Origin: Burkholderiaceae bacterium
GTDB lineage: Bacteria > Pseudomonadota > Gammaproteobacteria > Burkholderiales > Burkholderiaceae_E
Direction of reading: 5' to 3'
Assembly (NCBI GenBank): GCA_027493945.1
Contig: JAOSJU010000001.1
Coordinates: forward strand, 1,054,001-1,118,000
Length of the DNA stretch: 64,000 nt
The notes under the pieces are model-generated. The model saw only the letters and a program-made list of their open reading frames with translations, was not told where the DNA came from and ran no database searches. Position numbers and translations under genes: made by a program. Shown here piece by piece: positions 27,751-37,675 of this stretch; the first letter of the stretch is position 1, and every line of letters begins with the position of its first letter.

Positions 27751-29448
27751 TTACGCCGCCTTCTTCAGCGCCTCGTCGCGCAACTCGCGCCGCAGGATCT
27801 TGCCCACGTTGGTCTTCGGCAGCTCGACGCGGAACTCGATGTACTTCGGCTTCTTGTAGCCGGTGAGGTTCTCGGCGCAGTACTGCATCAGGTCGCGCTC
27901 GGTGAGGCTCTGGTCCTTCTTCACCACGAAGAGTTTCACCGCCTCGCCCGAGTTCGCATCGGGCACCCCCACGGCCGCCACTTCGAGCACGCCGGGGTGG
28001 CTGGCAATCACGCCCTCGATCTCGTTCGGGTACACGTTGAAGCCCGAGACCAGGATCATGTCCTTCTTGCGATCGACGATGCGGGTGTAGCCGCGCTCGT
28101 CCATGATGCCGATGTCGCCGGTCTTGAAGAAGCCGTCGGGGGTCATGACCTTCTCGGTCTCGCCGGGCTGGCCCCAGTAGCCGGCCATGACCTGCGGGCC
28201 GCGGATCGCGATCTCGCCGCGCTCGCCCAGCGGCACCGGCTTGCCGTCGTCGTCGAGGATCGCGACTTCGGTGGACGGGAACGGCAGGCCGATCGTGCCG
28301 GTGAACACGTCGGTGTCGGTCGGGTTGCCGGTGGCCGCGGGCGAGGTTTCCGACAGGCCGTAGGCCTCGCAGACCGGGCAGCCGGTGACCGCGAGCCACT
28401 TCTTCGCGACTGCCTCCTGCACCGCCATGCCGCCGCCCAGCGAAACGCGAAGCTGCGAGAAGTCGAGCTTGGCGAACTCGGCGTTGTTGGCGAGCACGTT
28501 GAACAGCGTGTTGACCGCCGGGAACAGGTTGAACTTGTACGGCCGGATCTCCTTGATCAGCGCCGGCAGGTCGCGAGGGTTGGGGATCAGGATGTTCAGG
28601 CCGCCCAGCCGCATGCCGATCAGGAAGCACGCGGTGAGCGCGAAGATGTGATAAAGCGGCAGCGCGCAGACCCAGACGAGCTGCTCGGGCGGCGGCCCCT
28701 TCTTCGGGTTGGTGAGCGCCGGCTGGATCCAGACCTCGGCCTGCAGCACGTTGGCGATGATGTTGCGATGAACCAGCGTGGCGCCCTTGGCCAGGCCGGT
28801 GGTGCCACCGGTGTACTGCAGGAACGCAACGTCTTCGTGCGCCAGCGCCACCGGCTTGTACGGCAGGCGGCTTCCCTCGGCGAGCACCGCGTTGAAGCGC
28901 GTGGTGCTGGCCAACTCGAAGGCCGGCACCATCTTCTTCACGTGGCGCACGACGAAGTTCACCAGCGCGCCCTTGGCGAAGCCGAGCAGGTCGCCCATCG
29001 ACGCGAGCACCACGTGCTCGATCTTCGTGCGGGCGAGCACCTGCTGCAGCGTCGTCGCGAAGTTCTCGAGGATGAAGATCGCCCGCGCGCCGGAGTCCTT
29101 CAGCTGGTGCTCGAGCTCGCGCGGCGTGTACAGCGGATTGACGTTGACGACGACGTAGCCGGCGCGCAGCACCGCGGCGATCGCCACCGGGTACTGCAGG
29201 ATGTTGGGCATCATCACCGCGACGCGGTCGCCCTTCTGCAGGCCGCGCGACTGCAGCCAGGCGGCAACGCACCTGGAGAGATCGTCGAGTTCGCCGAAGC
29301 TCATCGGCTTGCCCAGGCCGACGAACGCCTTGCGGTCGCGATACTTCGCAAACGCTTCGTCGAAGATCTGCACCACCGACTCGTAGCGATGGTGGTCGAT
29401 CTCGTGGGGCACCCCCGCGGGGTAGCTCTTCAACCAGAAGCGGTCCAT
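27751..29448 (-). CDS. fadD: Long-chain fatty acid-CoA ligase
   Basis: This 565-residue AMP-forming ligase matches bacterial FadD in length and motifs: QYTGGTTGLAKGATLVHRN, YGLSETSPAA, FFKTGDIGIMDERGY, the fatty-acyl signature DRKKDMILVSGFNVYPNEIE and a C-terminal LPKTNVGKILRRELRDE. It activates fatty acids for beta-oxidation or lipid synthesis at the inner membrane. The start MDRFWLKSYPAGVP agrees with homologues. It ends 13 bases from the toxin candidate, which is on the other strand. Confidence 0.92.
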   Translation of the reverse strand: MDRFWLKSYPAGVPHEIDHHRYESVVQIFDEAFAKYRDRKAFVGLGKPMSFGELDDLSRCVAAWLQSRGLQKGDRVAVMMPNILQYPVAIAAVLRAGYVVVNVNPLYTPRELEHQLKDSGARAIFILENFATTLQQVLARTKIEHVVLASMGDLLGFAKGALVNFVVRHVKKMVPAFELASTTRFNAVLAEGSRLPYKPVALAHEDVAFLQYTGGTTGLAKGATLVHRNIIANVLQAEVWIQPALTNPKKGPPPEQLVWVCALPLYHIFALTACFLIGMRLGGLNILIPNPRDLPALIKEIRPYKFNLFPAVNTLFNVLANNAEFAKLDFSQLRVSLGGGMAVQEAVAKKWLAVTGCPVCEAYGLSETSPAATGNPTDTDVFTGTIGLPFPSTEVAILDDDGKPVPLGERGEIAIRGPQVMAGYWGQPGETEKVMTPDGFFKTGDIGIMDERGYTRIVDRKKDMILVSGFNVYPNEIEGVIASHPGVLEVAAVGVPDANSGEAVKLFVVKKDQSLTERDLMQYCAENLTGYKKPKYIEFRVELPKTNVGKILRRELRDEALKKAA

Positions 29449-29521
29449 GGTCGGTTCTCTGAGTCGTGATGAGCGGAACGCGGCCCGCCGCCGGATCCTG
29501 CACTCGGCCGGCATTATGCCG

Positions 29522-30730
29522 TCAATCGGCAGCCCCGGGACTGAGCGCGGTCAAGGCCCGCGGCGCATGCTGTCCGGCCTGGCGCGGCCCGGCCAGAAGC
29601 GGCTGGGCTTGACGACGCCATCCGGCCATGGGCGGCTCGATCGTGGGCGGCGCGAGCGCCGCCAGCGCCTGCTCGCGCTCGGCCTTCGGCAACCCGGCCA
29701 GGCGGCGCGCCGCCGCGTAGAAAGCCGGCAGCTTGCCGTGCTCGCGCGCGAGCAGCGCGCGGAAGGCCGGAACCTGGGCGGTGTAGGTAGCGACCGACGC
29801 CAGGTGCGCGTTGGTGAGCGGCTGCGCGAACCAGCGGTCGTAGCCGGCGTAGCCGCCCCATTGTCGCTTCAGCGCTTCATAGTCGTTGCGCAGCGCCGCG
29901 AAGATCCCGGCCTTGGCGGCCCGCTTTTCATCGTCGGACGCGTCCGATGCGTAGACCGCGTCGAGCGCCGCGCGTTGCCGCGCGAGCAGCGCCAGGAACT
30001 GCTCGCGCCGCGCGGCGAATCGCTGCCACTCGGCGCGCAGCGCCGGATCGGCGCCGGCTGCCTCGCGCGCGGCCAGCCAGCGCTCGAGGCCGGCCTGCTC
30101 GACCGCGGTGGCGAACGACTCGTTGAAGGTGGTGTCGCCCTTCAGGTAGAGCTCCTGGTGCGCGAGTTCGTGAAACACCAGGCGGGCAAGCTCGCCATCC
30201 GGGTAGCGCACGAAAGTGTTGAGCACCGGGTCGTCGAACCAGCCCAGCGTCGAATAGGCGGGCACGCCGCGCACGAAGGCTTCGTAGCCTTCGGCGCGAA
30301 GCCGGGCAGCGAAATGCTCGGCGTCCCCGGCGTCGTAATAGCCGCGGTAGCCGACGCAGCCGGCGACCGGGAAGCACCACTCCTTCAGCTTCAGCGACAG
30401 CTCGGGGGTCGCGAACACGTTCCAGACGACGAACGGGCGCTTCAGGTCGGCGTAGCCGGTGTAGCTGCCGTTCTCCGGCAGCGCGAGCTGCGCCGACGCG
30501 AAACGGCGGATCGCCAGCGCCTGTTCCAGCTTGCGCCGCAGCTCGGGGTCGAGCGCGGGCCCGGCGAGCAGTTCGTCGATCGGGCGCGCCTCGCGCATCA
30601 CCGCGAGGTGACCGGCCATCGATTGCCAGTAGTAGCCCGGGCCGTCGCGCCAGGACGAACAGCCGCCGACCAGCGCCAGCAGCGCAAGCGCTGCGACCGA
30701 TCGGACGATGGCAAAGACAGTGGCACTCAT
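29522..30730 (-). CDS. Zinc-dependent predicted aminopeptidase lipoprotein
   Basis: This 402-residue precursor has a lipoprotein signal with lipobox LVGGC (about residues 20-24) and a zincin motif LVFHELAHQELYLKGDTTFNESFAT, in which HELAH and the downstream Glu would bind zinc. It fits the COG4324 group of predicted aminopeptidases, whose physiological substrate is not known. It is probably anchored in the outer membrane, facing the periplasm. It is divergent from the M20 pair, with a 49-base gap. Confidence 0.82.
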   Translation of the reverse strand: MSATVFAIVRSVAALALLALVGGCSSWRDGPGYYWQSMAGHLAVMREARPIDELLAGPALDPELRRKLEQALAIRRFASAQLALPENGSYTGYADLKRPFVVWNVFATPELSLKLKEWCFPVAGCVGYRGYYDAGDAEHFAARLRAEGYEAFVRGVPAYSTLGWFDDPVLNTFVRYPDGELARLVFHELAHQELYLKGDTTFNESFATAVEQAGLERWLAAREAAGADPALRAEWQRFAARREQFLALLARQRAALDAVYASDASDDEKRAAKAGIFAALRNDYEALKRQWGGYAGYDRWFAQPLTNAHLASVATYTAQVPAFRALLAREHGKLPAFYAAARRLAGLPKAEREQALAALAPPTIEPPMAGWRRQAQPLLAGPRQAGQHAPRALTALSPGAAD

Positions 30731-30779
30731 GAGCGAATGCTAATCTATCGCCATTGCGCCCGCGCCTTCGAGACGCATC

Positions 30780-31970
30780 ATGAAACTGGTCGAACAGATC
30801 GTCGATTTCCACGCGGAGCTCCGCGATTTCCGGCGCGACCTGCACGCGCATCCGGAGTTGAAGTTCGAGGAATTCCGCACCGCCGACCTGATCGCCGAAC
30901 GCCCGGGCGCCTGGGGCATTCCGGTCGACCGCGGGCTGGGCGGCACCGGCGTAGTGGGCATCGTGAAGGCGGGCACCTCGCGCCGCGCGATCGGCCTGCG
31001 TGCCGACATGGACGCGCTGCCGATGACTGAGTTCAACCGCTTCGCGCACGCCTCGAAGCACCCCGGGCGCATGCACGCCTGCGGCCACGACGGCCACGTG
31101 GCGATGCTGCTGGCCGCCGCGAAGCATTTCGCCACGCAGCGCAACTTCGACGGCACGGCCTACCCGGTCTTCCAGCCGGCCGAGGAAGGCGGTGGCGGCG
31201 CACGCGAGATGATTCGCGACGGGCTGTTCGAGAAATTCCCGATGGAGGCGATCTTCGGCATGCACAACTGGCCGGGGCTCGCCGCCGGGCAGTTCGCGCT
31301 GAAGGCCGGTCCGGTAATGGGTTCATCCACCGAGTTCAAGGTCACGATCCGCGGGCGCGGCTCGCATGCGGCGCTGCCGCACAACGGCGTCGACCCGGTG
31401 CCGGTGGCCTGCCAGATGGTGCAGGCGTTCCAGACGATCATCACCCGCAACAAGCGGCCGATCGAGGCGGCAGTGCTGTCGGTGACGATGATCCACGCGG
31501 GCGAGGCCACCAACGTGGTGCCCGATACCGCCGAGATCCAGGGTACGCTGCGCACCTTCACCGTCGAGACGATCGACCTGGTCGAGCAGCGGATGCGCGC
31601 GCTGGTCGAACACACCGCCGCGGCCTTCGGTTGCACCGCCGAGCTGGAGTTCGTGCGCAACTACCCGCCGACGATCAACCACGCGAAGGAGACCGACTTC
31701 TGCCGCGAGGTGATGAAGGACATCGTCGGCGAAGCGAACGTGTTCGACTTCGAGCCCACGCTGGGCTCGGAAGACTTCGCGTACTTCCTGCTCGAGAAAC
31801 CCGGCTGCTACGTGGTCATCGGCAACGGCGAAGGCGCGCACCGCGAGGCCGGACACGGGCTGGGTCCGTGCACGCTGCACAACCCGAACTACGACTTCAA
31901 CGACGAGCTCATCCCGATCGGAGCCTCGTACTGGGTCCACCTGGCCGAGCGCTGGCTGGCGCCGCGCTGA
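30780..31970 (+). CDS. M20 family metal-dependent amidohydrolase (first of a tandem pair)
   Basis: The 396-residue protein belongs to the M20D/hippurate hydrolase branch that cleaves N-acyl amino acids. Metal-site motifs are RDLHAHPEL, GLRADMDALPM, MHACGHDGHVAM, QPAEEGGGGA and the C-terminal LGSEDFAYFL. The dimerisation domain lies at about residues 190-300. It abuts the next gene with no gap. The two products share the same motifs with many differences, so this is an old duplication. The amino acid or conjugate cleaved is unknown. Confidence 0.9.
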   Translation: MKLVEQIVDFHAELRDFRRDLHAHPELKFEEFRTADLIAERPGAWGIPVDRGLGGTGVVGIVKAGTSRRAIGLRADMDALPMTEFNRFAHASKHPGRMHACGHDGHVAMLLAAAKHFATQRNFDGTAYPVFQPAEEGGGGAREMIRDGLFEKFPMEAIFGMHNWPGLAAGQFALKAGPVMGSSTEFKVTIRGRGSHAALPHNGVDPVPVACQMVQAFQTIITRNKRPIEAAVLSVTMIHAGEATNVVPDTAEIQGTLRTFTVETIDLVEQRMRALVEHTAAAFGCTAELEFVRNYPPTINHAKETDFCREVMKDIVGEANVFDFEPTLGSEDFAYFLLEKPGCYVVIGNGEGAHREAGHGLGPCTLHNPNYDFNDELIPIGASYWVHLAERWLAPR

Positions 31971-33170
31971 ATGCCGCAGCGCGCACTCGCCACGCTGCGC
32001 GGCTGGCACCGCGAGCTCACCGCGCTGCGGCACGCACTGCACGCCAACCCCGAGCTGGGCTTCGAGGAGCACTTCACAGGCGAGCTGATCGCGCGGCAGC
32101 TAGTGCGCTACGGCGTCGACGAGGTCCATCGCGGCATCGGCCGCACCGGCCTGGTGGGCGTGATCCGCGGCCGGCAGACGCACAGCAGCCGCACGATCGG
32201 CCTGCGCGCCGATATGGACGCGCTGCCGATGCATGAGGAGAACGATCTGCCGCACCGCTCGCGCAAGGCCGGCGCGATGCACGGTTGCGGCCACGATGGC
32301 CACGTGACGATGCTGCTCGGCGCGGCGCGCTACCTGGCCGAACACCGCGACTTCGACGGGACCGCGCACCTGATCTTCCAGCCCGGCGAGGAAGGCTTCG
32401 CGGGCGCGCAGGCGATGATCGACGACGGCCTGTTCGAGCGCTTTCCCTGCGACAGCGTCTACGCGATGCACAACTGGCCGGCGCTGCCGCCGGGCACGTT
32501 CGCGGTACGGCCCGGGCCGATGATGGCCGCCGCCGACCGGATCACGATCACCATCACCGGGCGCGGCGGGCACGGCGCGCACCCCTACCTGGCGGTCGAT
32601 CCGGTGCTGGTTGCGGCACACGTGATCACCGCCGCACAGTCGATCGTCTCGCGCAACGTGAGCCCGATCGACTCGGCGGTGGTGAGCCTGTGCTCGATGC
32701 AGGCGGGGCACCCCGGCGCGATGAGCGTGATCCCGAACGAGGCGAAGCTGGTGGGCACGGTGCGCACCTTCCGCAGCGAGACGCAGGACATGATCGAGCG
32801 GCGGCTGCGCGCGCTGGTCGGCTCGATTGCCGCCGCCTTCGGCGCGACCGCCGAAGTGCTCTACGAGCGCATCTATCCGGCGACGATCAACAGCCGGCGC
32901 GAAGCGCTGTTCGGCGCACACGTCGCCGAAGAACTGGTCGGCGCCGAGCACGTGGTGCGCGACCTCGAACCGAGCATGGGGGCCGAAGACTTCTCCTTCA
33001 TGCTGCGCGTGCGCCCGGGCGCCTATTTCCGCATCGGACAGGGCGGCGCCGAAACCGGCTGCCTGCTGCACGGCAGCCGCTACGACTTCAACGACGCGAT
33101 CCTGCCGCTGGGCGCGGCGCTGTTCGCGCGCCTGGCCGAGCAGTCGATGCCGATAGGATCGACCGGCTGA
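31971..33170 (+). CDS. M20 family metal-dependent amidohydrolase (second of a tandem pair)
   Basis: The 399-residue paralogue of the preceding gene has RHALHANPELGFEE, GLRADMDALPMHEEN, MHGCGHDGHVTML, QPGEEGFAGAQ and MGAEDFSFML. The start ATG directly follows the TGA of its partner, so the two are co-translated. Conserved metal ligands suggest both are active, perhaps on different acyl-amino acids. Nearby LD-carboxypeptidase and D-amino acid dehydrogenase genes hint at amino acid or peptide salvage as the shared theme; this is inference. Confidence 0.9.
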   Translation: MPQRALATLRGWHRELTALRHALHANPELGFEEHFTGELIARQLVRYGVDEVHRGIGRTGLVGVIRGRQTHSSRTIGLRADMDALPMHEENDLPHRSRKAGAMHGCGHDGHVTMLLGAARYLAEHRDFDGTAHLIFQPGEEGFAGAQAMIDDGLFERFPCDSVYAMHNWPALPPGTFAVRPGPMMAAADRITITITGRGGHGAHPYLAVDPVLVAAHVITAAQSIVSRNVSPIDSAVVSLCSMQAGHPGAMSVIPNEAKLVGTVRTFRSETQDMIERRLRALVGSIAAAFGATAEVLYERIYPATINSRREALFGAHVAEELVGAEHVVRDLEPSMGAEDFSFMLRVRPGAYFRIGQGGAETGCLLHGSRYDFNDAILPLGAALFARLAEQSMPIGSTG

Positions 33171-33236
33171 GGCCGCCCGGCCTGCGTGAGATCGCCTTCG
33201 CGATCGCCACGAGCCTGCATGCTCGGCACACGACAT

Positions 33237-34184
33237 TCAGAGGGGGGCGAGGCGCACGACCGCCTCGTCGCCTGGCTGCGATCCGACCGTCAGCGAAAGA
33301 CGATAGCGCAGGCCGACACCAAGCACCGCCTTGCGGGCAACGTGGCCGAACGGAAGTCCGGTGACGATCGGCACCGACAACCGCGAGCGGAAGTACTCGA
33401 CCACCGAATCCAGACCGTAGCCGTTGTCGTGCGGCGCGGCCTTCCAGTCGGTGAACGCGCCAAGCACGATCGCGCGCTGGCGCGCGAGCACTCCCGCATG
33501 CAGCAGCTGGTGCAGCATGCGCTCGATACGGTACGGATGCTCGGCGACATCTTCGAGGAAGAGCAGCCCATCGTCGATCTGCGGCAGGTAGGGCGTGCCC
33601 ACCGCCGCCGCGACCAGCGACAGGTTGCCACCCCAGACCGTACCGTCGATCGCCGCGGCCGGTTTCGGCGCAGTCGCCGGGTGCTGCTCGACCCACTGGA
33701 CCGGCAGCAGCCGCCCCGCCATCAGCGCGTCGAAGCCCTCGAGCATGAACTCATCGGGCCGCGCGACGCCGAAATCGCCGCTCACACCGGGGCCGGCGAA
33801 GCTTGGTGCGCCGGTTCTCGCCAGCAGCGCCAACTGGAAGGCGGTGAAGTCGCTGTAGCCGACCCAGCGCACGCCACGCGTGGCCGAAGCGGCGATCAAC
33901 CCCCAGTCGATGCGATCGAGCAGCCGCGACAGTCCATAGCCTCCGCGCGCGATCATCACCGCATCGATGTCGGTGGCGCGCGCAGCACGGTGGATCTGCA
34001 CAAGCCGCGCATCGTCGGTGTCCGAAAAGCGCTGCCAGGCTTCGCGCGGGACGGTGCAATGCACCGAGTAGCCGCGCGCGCGCAGCGCGGCCACGCCCGC
34101 ATCGAAGGCGTCGAGCGACAGGTGCGCGCCCGATGGCGCGATCACCTCGATGCGCGCGCTCCGCTGCGCATCGGCCGTCGTCAT
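33237..34184 (-). CDS. ldcA: Muramoyltetrapeptide LD-carboxypeptidase (S66 family)
   Basis: LdcA removes the terminal D-Ala from cytosolic murein tetrapeptides during recycling. The 315-residue product has VIAPSGA at the start, MIARGGYGLSRLLDRID with the catalytic Ser region nearby (YSDFTAFQLALLA), and LLFLEDVAEHPYRIERML with the Glu of the triad, plus a late GLPFGHVARKAVLGVG. Its ATG overlaps the TGA of the Lrp gene (ATGA), so it is translated after Lrp. Release of D-Ala links it to DadA across the promoter region. Confidence 0.9.
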   Translation of the reverse strand: MTTADAQRSARIEVIAPSGAHLSLDAFDAGVAALRARGYSVHCTVPREAWQRFSDTDDARLVQIHRAARATDIDAVMIARGGYGLSRLLDRIDWGLIAASATRGVRWVGYSDFTAFQLALLARTGAPSFAGPGVSGDFGVARPDEFMLEGFDALMAGRLLPVQWVEQHPATAPKPAAAIDGTVWGGNLSLVAAAVGTPYLPQIDDGLLFLEDVAEHPYRIERMLHQLLHAGVLARQRAIVLGAFTDWKAAPHDNGYGLDSVVEYFRSRLSVPIVTGLPFGHVARKAVLGVGLRYRLSLTVGSQPGDEAVVRLAPL

Positions 34185-34684
34185 GCGCGCGCCTGCGTTT
34201 CGGGCAGATCGAGCACCAGGCTTTCCTTGATCTCTTCCATCACCATGTAGCTGCGCGACTCGCGCGCTCCGGGCAGCGCGAGCAGCATGTCGCCGAGCAG
34301 TTTACGGTAGGCGCCCATCTCGGGGATACGCGCCTTGATCAGGTAGTCGAATTCGCCCGACACGAGATGGCATTCGAGCACGTTGGGCAGCTTCAGGACC
34401 TCGCGCCGGAAGTCGTCGAAGATCGCGCCCGACTTGGCCGCGAGCTTGATCTCGACGAACACGAGCAGGCGCTGGCCGAGCCGATGCGGATCGAGCCGCG
34501 CGTGGTAGCCGAGGATGAAGCCGTCGCGCTCCGGGCGCTTGACGCGCTCGCTGCATGGCGTCACCGACAGTCCGACCCGGTCGGCGAGTTCGGTCATCGA
34601 CATTCGTCCATGCTCCTGCAGCAGCCGCAGGATGTTGCGATCGATGCGGTCGAGGTCCGTCACCTGCTGGGCGCGATTTCTCAA
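34181..34684 (-). CDS. Lrp/AsnC family transcriptional regulator
   Basis: The 167-residue protein has the AsnC-type helix-turn-helix ([39 protein letters not shown]) and a C-terminal RAM ligand domain ([15 protein letters not shown]). It is divergent from dadA, the classic layout of the alanine-responsive Lrp regulator that controls D-amino acid dehydrogenase. Its function as a DadA regulator is inferred from that position. Confidence 0.9.
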   Translation of the reverse strand: MRNRAQQVTDLDRIDRNILRLLQEHGRMSMTELADRVGLSVTPCSERVKRPERDGFILGYHARLDPHRLGQRLLVFVEIKLAAKSGAIFDDFRREVLKLPNVLECHLVSGEFDYLIKARIPEMGAYRKLLGDMLLALPGARESRSYMVMEEIKESLVLDLPETQARA

Positions 34685-34822
34685 GGTTTTTTCACCAGTC
34701 TTTCGCAGATTTCACGAGAAATTCTACCGCTTTCATCAAATACGTTAAAAGTTTCTCCGACCGCCGCGGGACAATCCGCTCATCGGGCGCGACGTGCCCG
34801 CAAACCGCAACGGAGTATGGCG
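34685..34822. promoter_or_regulatory. Divergent, AT-rich control region between the Lrp gene and dadA
   Basis: About 140 bases with a clearly lower GC content than the surroundings, holding several T-runs and A-runs (ttttttc, gaaattcta, ttaaaag). Lrp-family proteins wrap such bent, AT-rich DNA. No single operator stands out. Confidence 0.5.
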
Positions 34823-36165
34823 ATGCGTGTCCCGGTTCTCGGCAGCGGCGTGATCGGCGTGACCAGCGCCCGGTACCGGCGCGCGCCGGCATGCAGGTGA
34901 CCGTGATCGACCGGCAGCCGGCCGCGGCCATGGAAACCAGCTTCGCCAACGCCGGCCAGGTCTCGCCCGGCTATTCGACGCCGTGGGCGGCGCCCGGCAT
35001 TCCGCTGAAGGCGCTGAAGTGGCTGTTCCAGCGGCACTCGCCGCTGGCGATCCGCCCCGACGGAACTCTGTTCCAGCTGCAATGGATGGCGCGGATGCTC
35101 GCGAACTGCACCGCTTCGCGCTACGCGGTCAACAAGGAGCGGATGCTGCGGCTCTCCGAATACAGCCGCGACTGCCTGCGTGCGCTGCGCGCCGAAACCG
35201 GCATCGAGTACGAAGGCCGCCAGCTCGGCACGCTGCAGGTGTTCCGCACCGAGGCGCAGCTCGAGGCGGCCCGGCGTGACATCGAGGTGCTGCGCGAAGT
35301 CGGCGTGCGCTTCGAACTGCTCGGGCGCGGGGATCTCACGCAGGTCGAGCCGGCGCTCGCACGCGTGGCCGGCACGCTGGTCGGCGCGCTGCGGCTGCCC
35401 GGCGACGAAACCGGCGACTGCCAGTTGTTCACCATGAGACTGGCCGATCGTTGCCGCACGCTCGGCGTGCGCTTCGAATTCGGCCGCTCGATCGAGGGCA
35501 TCGTCGCCGGCGACGGCCGCGTCGATGGCGTGGCGATCGACGGCACGTTGTACAACGCCGATCACTACGTGATCGCGCTCGGCAGCTACTCGCGCGAGCT
35601 GGCGAAGTCGGCGCGACTGTCGCTGCCGGTCTACCCGCTGAAGGGCTATTCGCTGACGATTCCGATCGTCGACGCATCGCGTGCGCCAGTATCGACCGTG
35701 ATGGACGAGAGCTACAAGATCGCGGTTACGCGCTTCGACGACAGGATCCGCGTCGGCGGCATGGCCGAGGTATCGGGCTTCGACCTGTCGCTGAACCCGC
35801 GGCGCCGCGAGACGCTGCAGATGGTGGTCGAGAGCCTGTTTCCGGGCGCCGGCGACCTGCGCGCCGCGACGTTCTGGACCGGCCTGCGCCCAATGACTCC
35901 CGACGGCACGCCGATCGTCGGACGCGCGCGGCAGCGCAACCTGTGGCTGAACACCGGCCACGGCACGCTCGGCTGGACGATGGCCTGCGGTTCCGGACAG
36001 CTGCTGGCCGACCGGATTGTCGGGCGCCAGCCTGCGATCAGCACGGACGGCTTGGGGCCCGAGCGCTATGCGCGCGCGCGCGTCGCTGCGCCGGCCCGTG
36101 CGCCGCGACCCAGCACTGCGACCTCGCCGTCAGGCTGGACGAGCCAGGCGCGCACCGACGGATAG
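34823..36165 (+). CDS. dadA: D-amino acid dehydrogenase (one apparent frameshift)
   Basis: DadA is the membrane-associated FAD enzyme that deaminates D-alanine to pyruvate and feeds electrons to the respiratory chain. Residues 1-17 give the FAD loop VLGSGVIGV; after a base lost near 34877 (RYL then [12 protein letters not shown]) the long frame carries [52 protein letters not shown] and [17 protein letters not shown]. The corrected length is about 447. The 3' end overlaps the apbE gene on the other strand by 100 bases. ATG 34823 is preferred to 34817 on spacing from CGGAG. Confidence 0.93.
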
Positions 36166-37103
36166 TCGGCCAGAAGCCTGGCGGCGCGCTCGGCAGGCAT
36201 GACCGACAGCGCGGTGGACAGGCCATCGGCCAGGGCGGCGCGCGGTGCCGCAACCGAAACCGACAGATGGCGGTTCGCGCTGCGGCCCGTGGCCGGGTCG
36301 AACAGGTGATGAATGCGCGGATCGGTTCCGAAGGTGGTGCCGTATCCGGCCGACGTGGCCAGCGCCGGTAACTCTACGGCACCGTCGCCCAGCGGCAGCT
36401 CGAACAGCGTGCGCCGCGGCTGGCGCGGGTCGGCGATCGCCGCGCGCCAGGAATCGCCTCTGGCGCTGTGACCATGCGCGCGTGCCTCACCGAGGTCGAT
36501 CATCAGGTTCACCAGACCCGCGCCGCGCAGCAGGTCGGCCACACGGTCGGTCACGAAACCCTGCGCGATGCCGTTCAGCGTGATCGCCATGCCGGGGCGC
36601 CGCAGCCGGATGAGGTCGGCGCGAAGCTCGACGCCGGCAAACCCCACCTTGCGCAGCGTGGCGGCGATCGCCGCCGGCGACGGGCCGGCGGCAGATGCGC
36701 CGGGCAGCGCGAAGTGCGCAGCGTAGAGCCGATAGAGCGGCTGCACCGTGGGATCGAAAGCGCCTCCGCTCGATCGCGCCAGGCCGAGGCTTTGCGACAG
36801 CAACTCGACCAGTTCGAACGGCGGGTCGCGCAATTCGCCCGCAGCGTTCAGCCGCGACAGCGACGAATCGGGACGGTACAGGCTGAACACCGACTCGAGC
36901 CGGTCGATCTCGTCGACGCAGCGCTGCACGAGCGCCTGCGCCTTCTCGCGGTCGGGTTCGACCAGCGTCATCGAGGCCAGCGCGCCCATTGCGGTGCCCC
37001 TCCATACGACGGCCCCGGCGGCAGCGCCGGCGCGTGCGACGGCGAACGGTGCCGACGCCGCGCAAGCGGCGACGATCGACAGGAAGCGTCGGCGATCGCC
37101 CAT
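36066..37103 (-). CDS. apbE: FAD:protein FMN transferase (NosX/ApbE type)
   Basis: ApbE-type enzymes attach FMN to Thr in flavoproteins; in nos clusters the protein is called NosX and flavinylates NosR. The 345-residue precursor has a twin-arginine-like start ([13 protein letters not shown]) and motifs [35 protein letters not shown] and a late [13 protein letters not shown] with the metal-binding Asp. It is the last gene of the nos cluster, 11 bases after nosL. It has a good GGAGAG site. Confidence 0.92.
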   Translation of the reverse strand: MGDRRRFLSIVAACAASAPFAVARAGAAAGAVVWRGTAMGALASMTLVEPDREKAQALVQRCVDEIDRLESVFSLYRPDSSLSRLNAAGELRDPPFELVELLSQSLGLARSSGGAFDPTVQPLYRLYAAHFALPGASAAGPSPAAIAATLRKVGFAGVELRADLIRLRRPGMAITLNGIAQGFVTDRVADLLRGAGLVNLMIDLGEARAHGHSARGDSWRAAIADPRQPRRTLFELPLGDGAVELPALATSAGYGTTFGTDPRIHHLFDPATGRSANRHLSVSVAAPRAALADGLSTALSVMPAERAARLLADYPSVRAWLVQPDGEVAVLGRGARAGAATRARA

Positions 37104-37114
37104 GACTGCTCTCC

Positions 37115-37675
37115 TCAATGCTTTTCCGGGACTGACACCCCGGCCGGCTGCCCGGGCAAGCCGAACAGGTAGTCGTCCGGGATCTCGTCGAGGCGGACCA
37201 CGCGGCCGCCCTGTGAAACACGGAACGCCTCGGCCGCGGCCTGTTCGGAGAACGGCACCGCTTCGGGCGCGCCCATTCCGCCGCGCGCCTGGCTCCCGAT
37301 CACGAACCAGGCCAGCCTGGCGTCGACCCAGGCGCCGCGATCGGGCTGCTGCCAGCTGGCCGACCGGCCCATGTCGTTGACGTAGACCGCGGCGATGTCG
37401 CGCGGCTCCTCCGGTGCCCGCAGGAATGCAATCGTGTCGCGCACCGACGAGAACCAGATCGGCTCGCTGCGGCTGGCCAGGTACACCTGGCCCTTCGGCC
37501 CCTCGTGCTCGGCAAGCCGCATGCCGCAGTAGTACCCGGTGGCCTCGGCGAGCACCTCCGAGGGCGAGGGTCGGGATCGTTCATCGGTGCGACGGTCGCA
37601 ACCGGCCACGGCGGCAAGCGCCACGATGACCGCCACAAGGGGGATCGCGACCCGCAGCGCGTGCGGCGAACTCAC
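37115..37675 (-). CDS. nosL: Copper chaperone NosL lipoprotein
   Basis: NosL is an outer-membrane-tethered Cu(I) carrier for assembling the CuZ site of N2O reductase. The 186-residue precursor has a lipoprotein signal with lipobox AVAGC near residue 25 and the metal motif YYCGMRLAEHEGPKGQ. The GTG start at 37675 overlaps the nosY stop (GTGA). It stands after nosDFY, as in most nos operons. Confidence 0.92.
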   Translation of the reverse strand: MSSPHALRVAIPLVAVIVALAAVAGCDRRTDERSRPSPSEVLAEATGYYCGMRLAEHEGPKGQVYLASRSEPIWFSSVRDTIAFLRAPEEPRDIAAVYVNDMGRSASWQQPDRGAWVDARLAWFVIGSQARGGMGAPEAVPFSEQAAAEAFRVSQGGRVVRLDEIPDDYLFGLPGQPAGVSVPEKH

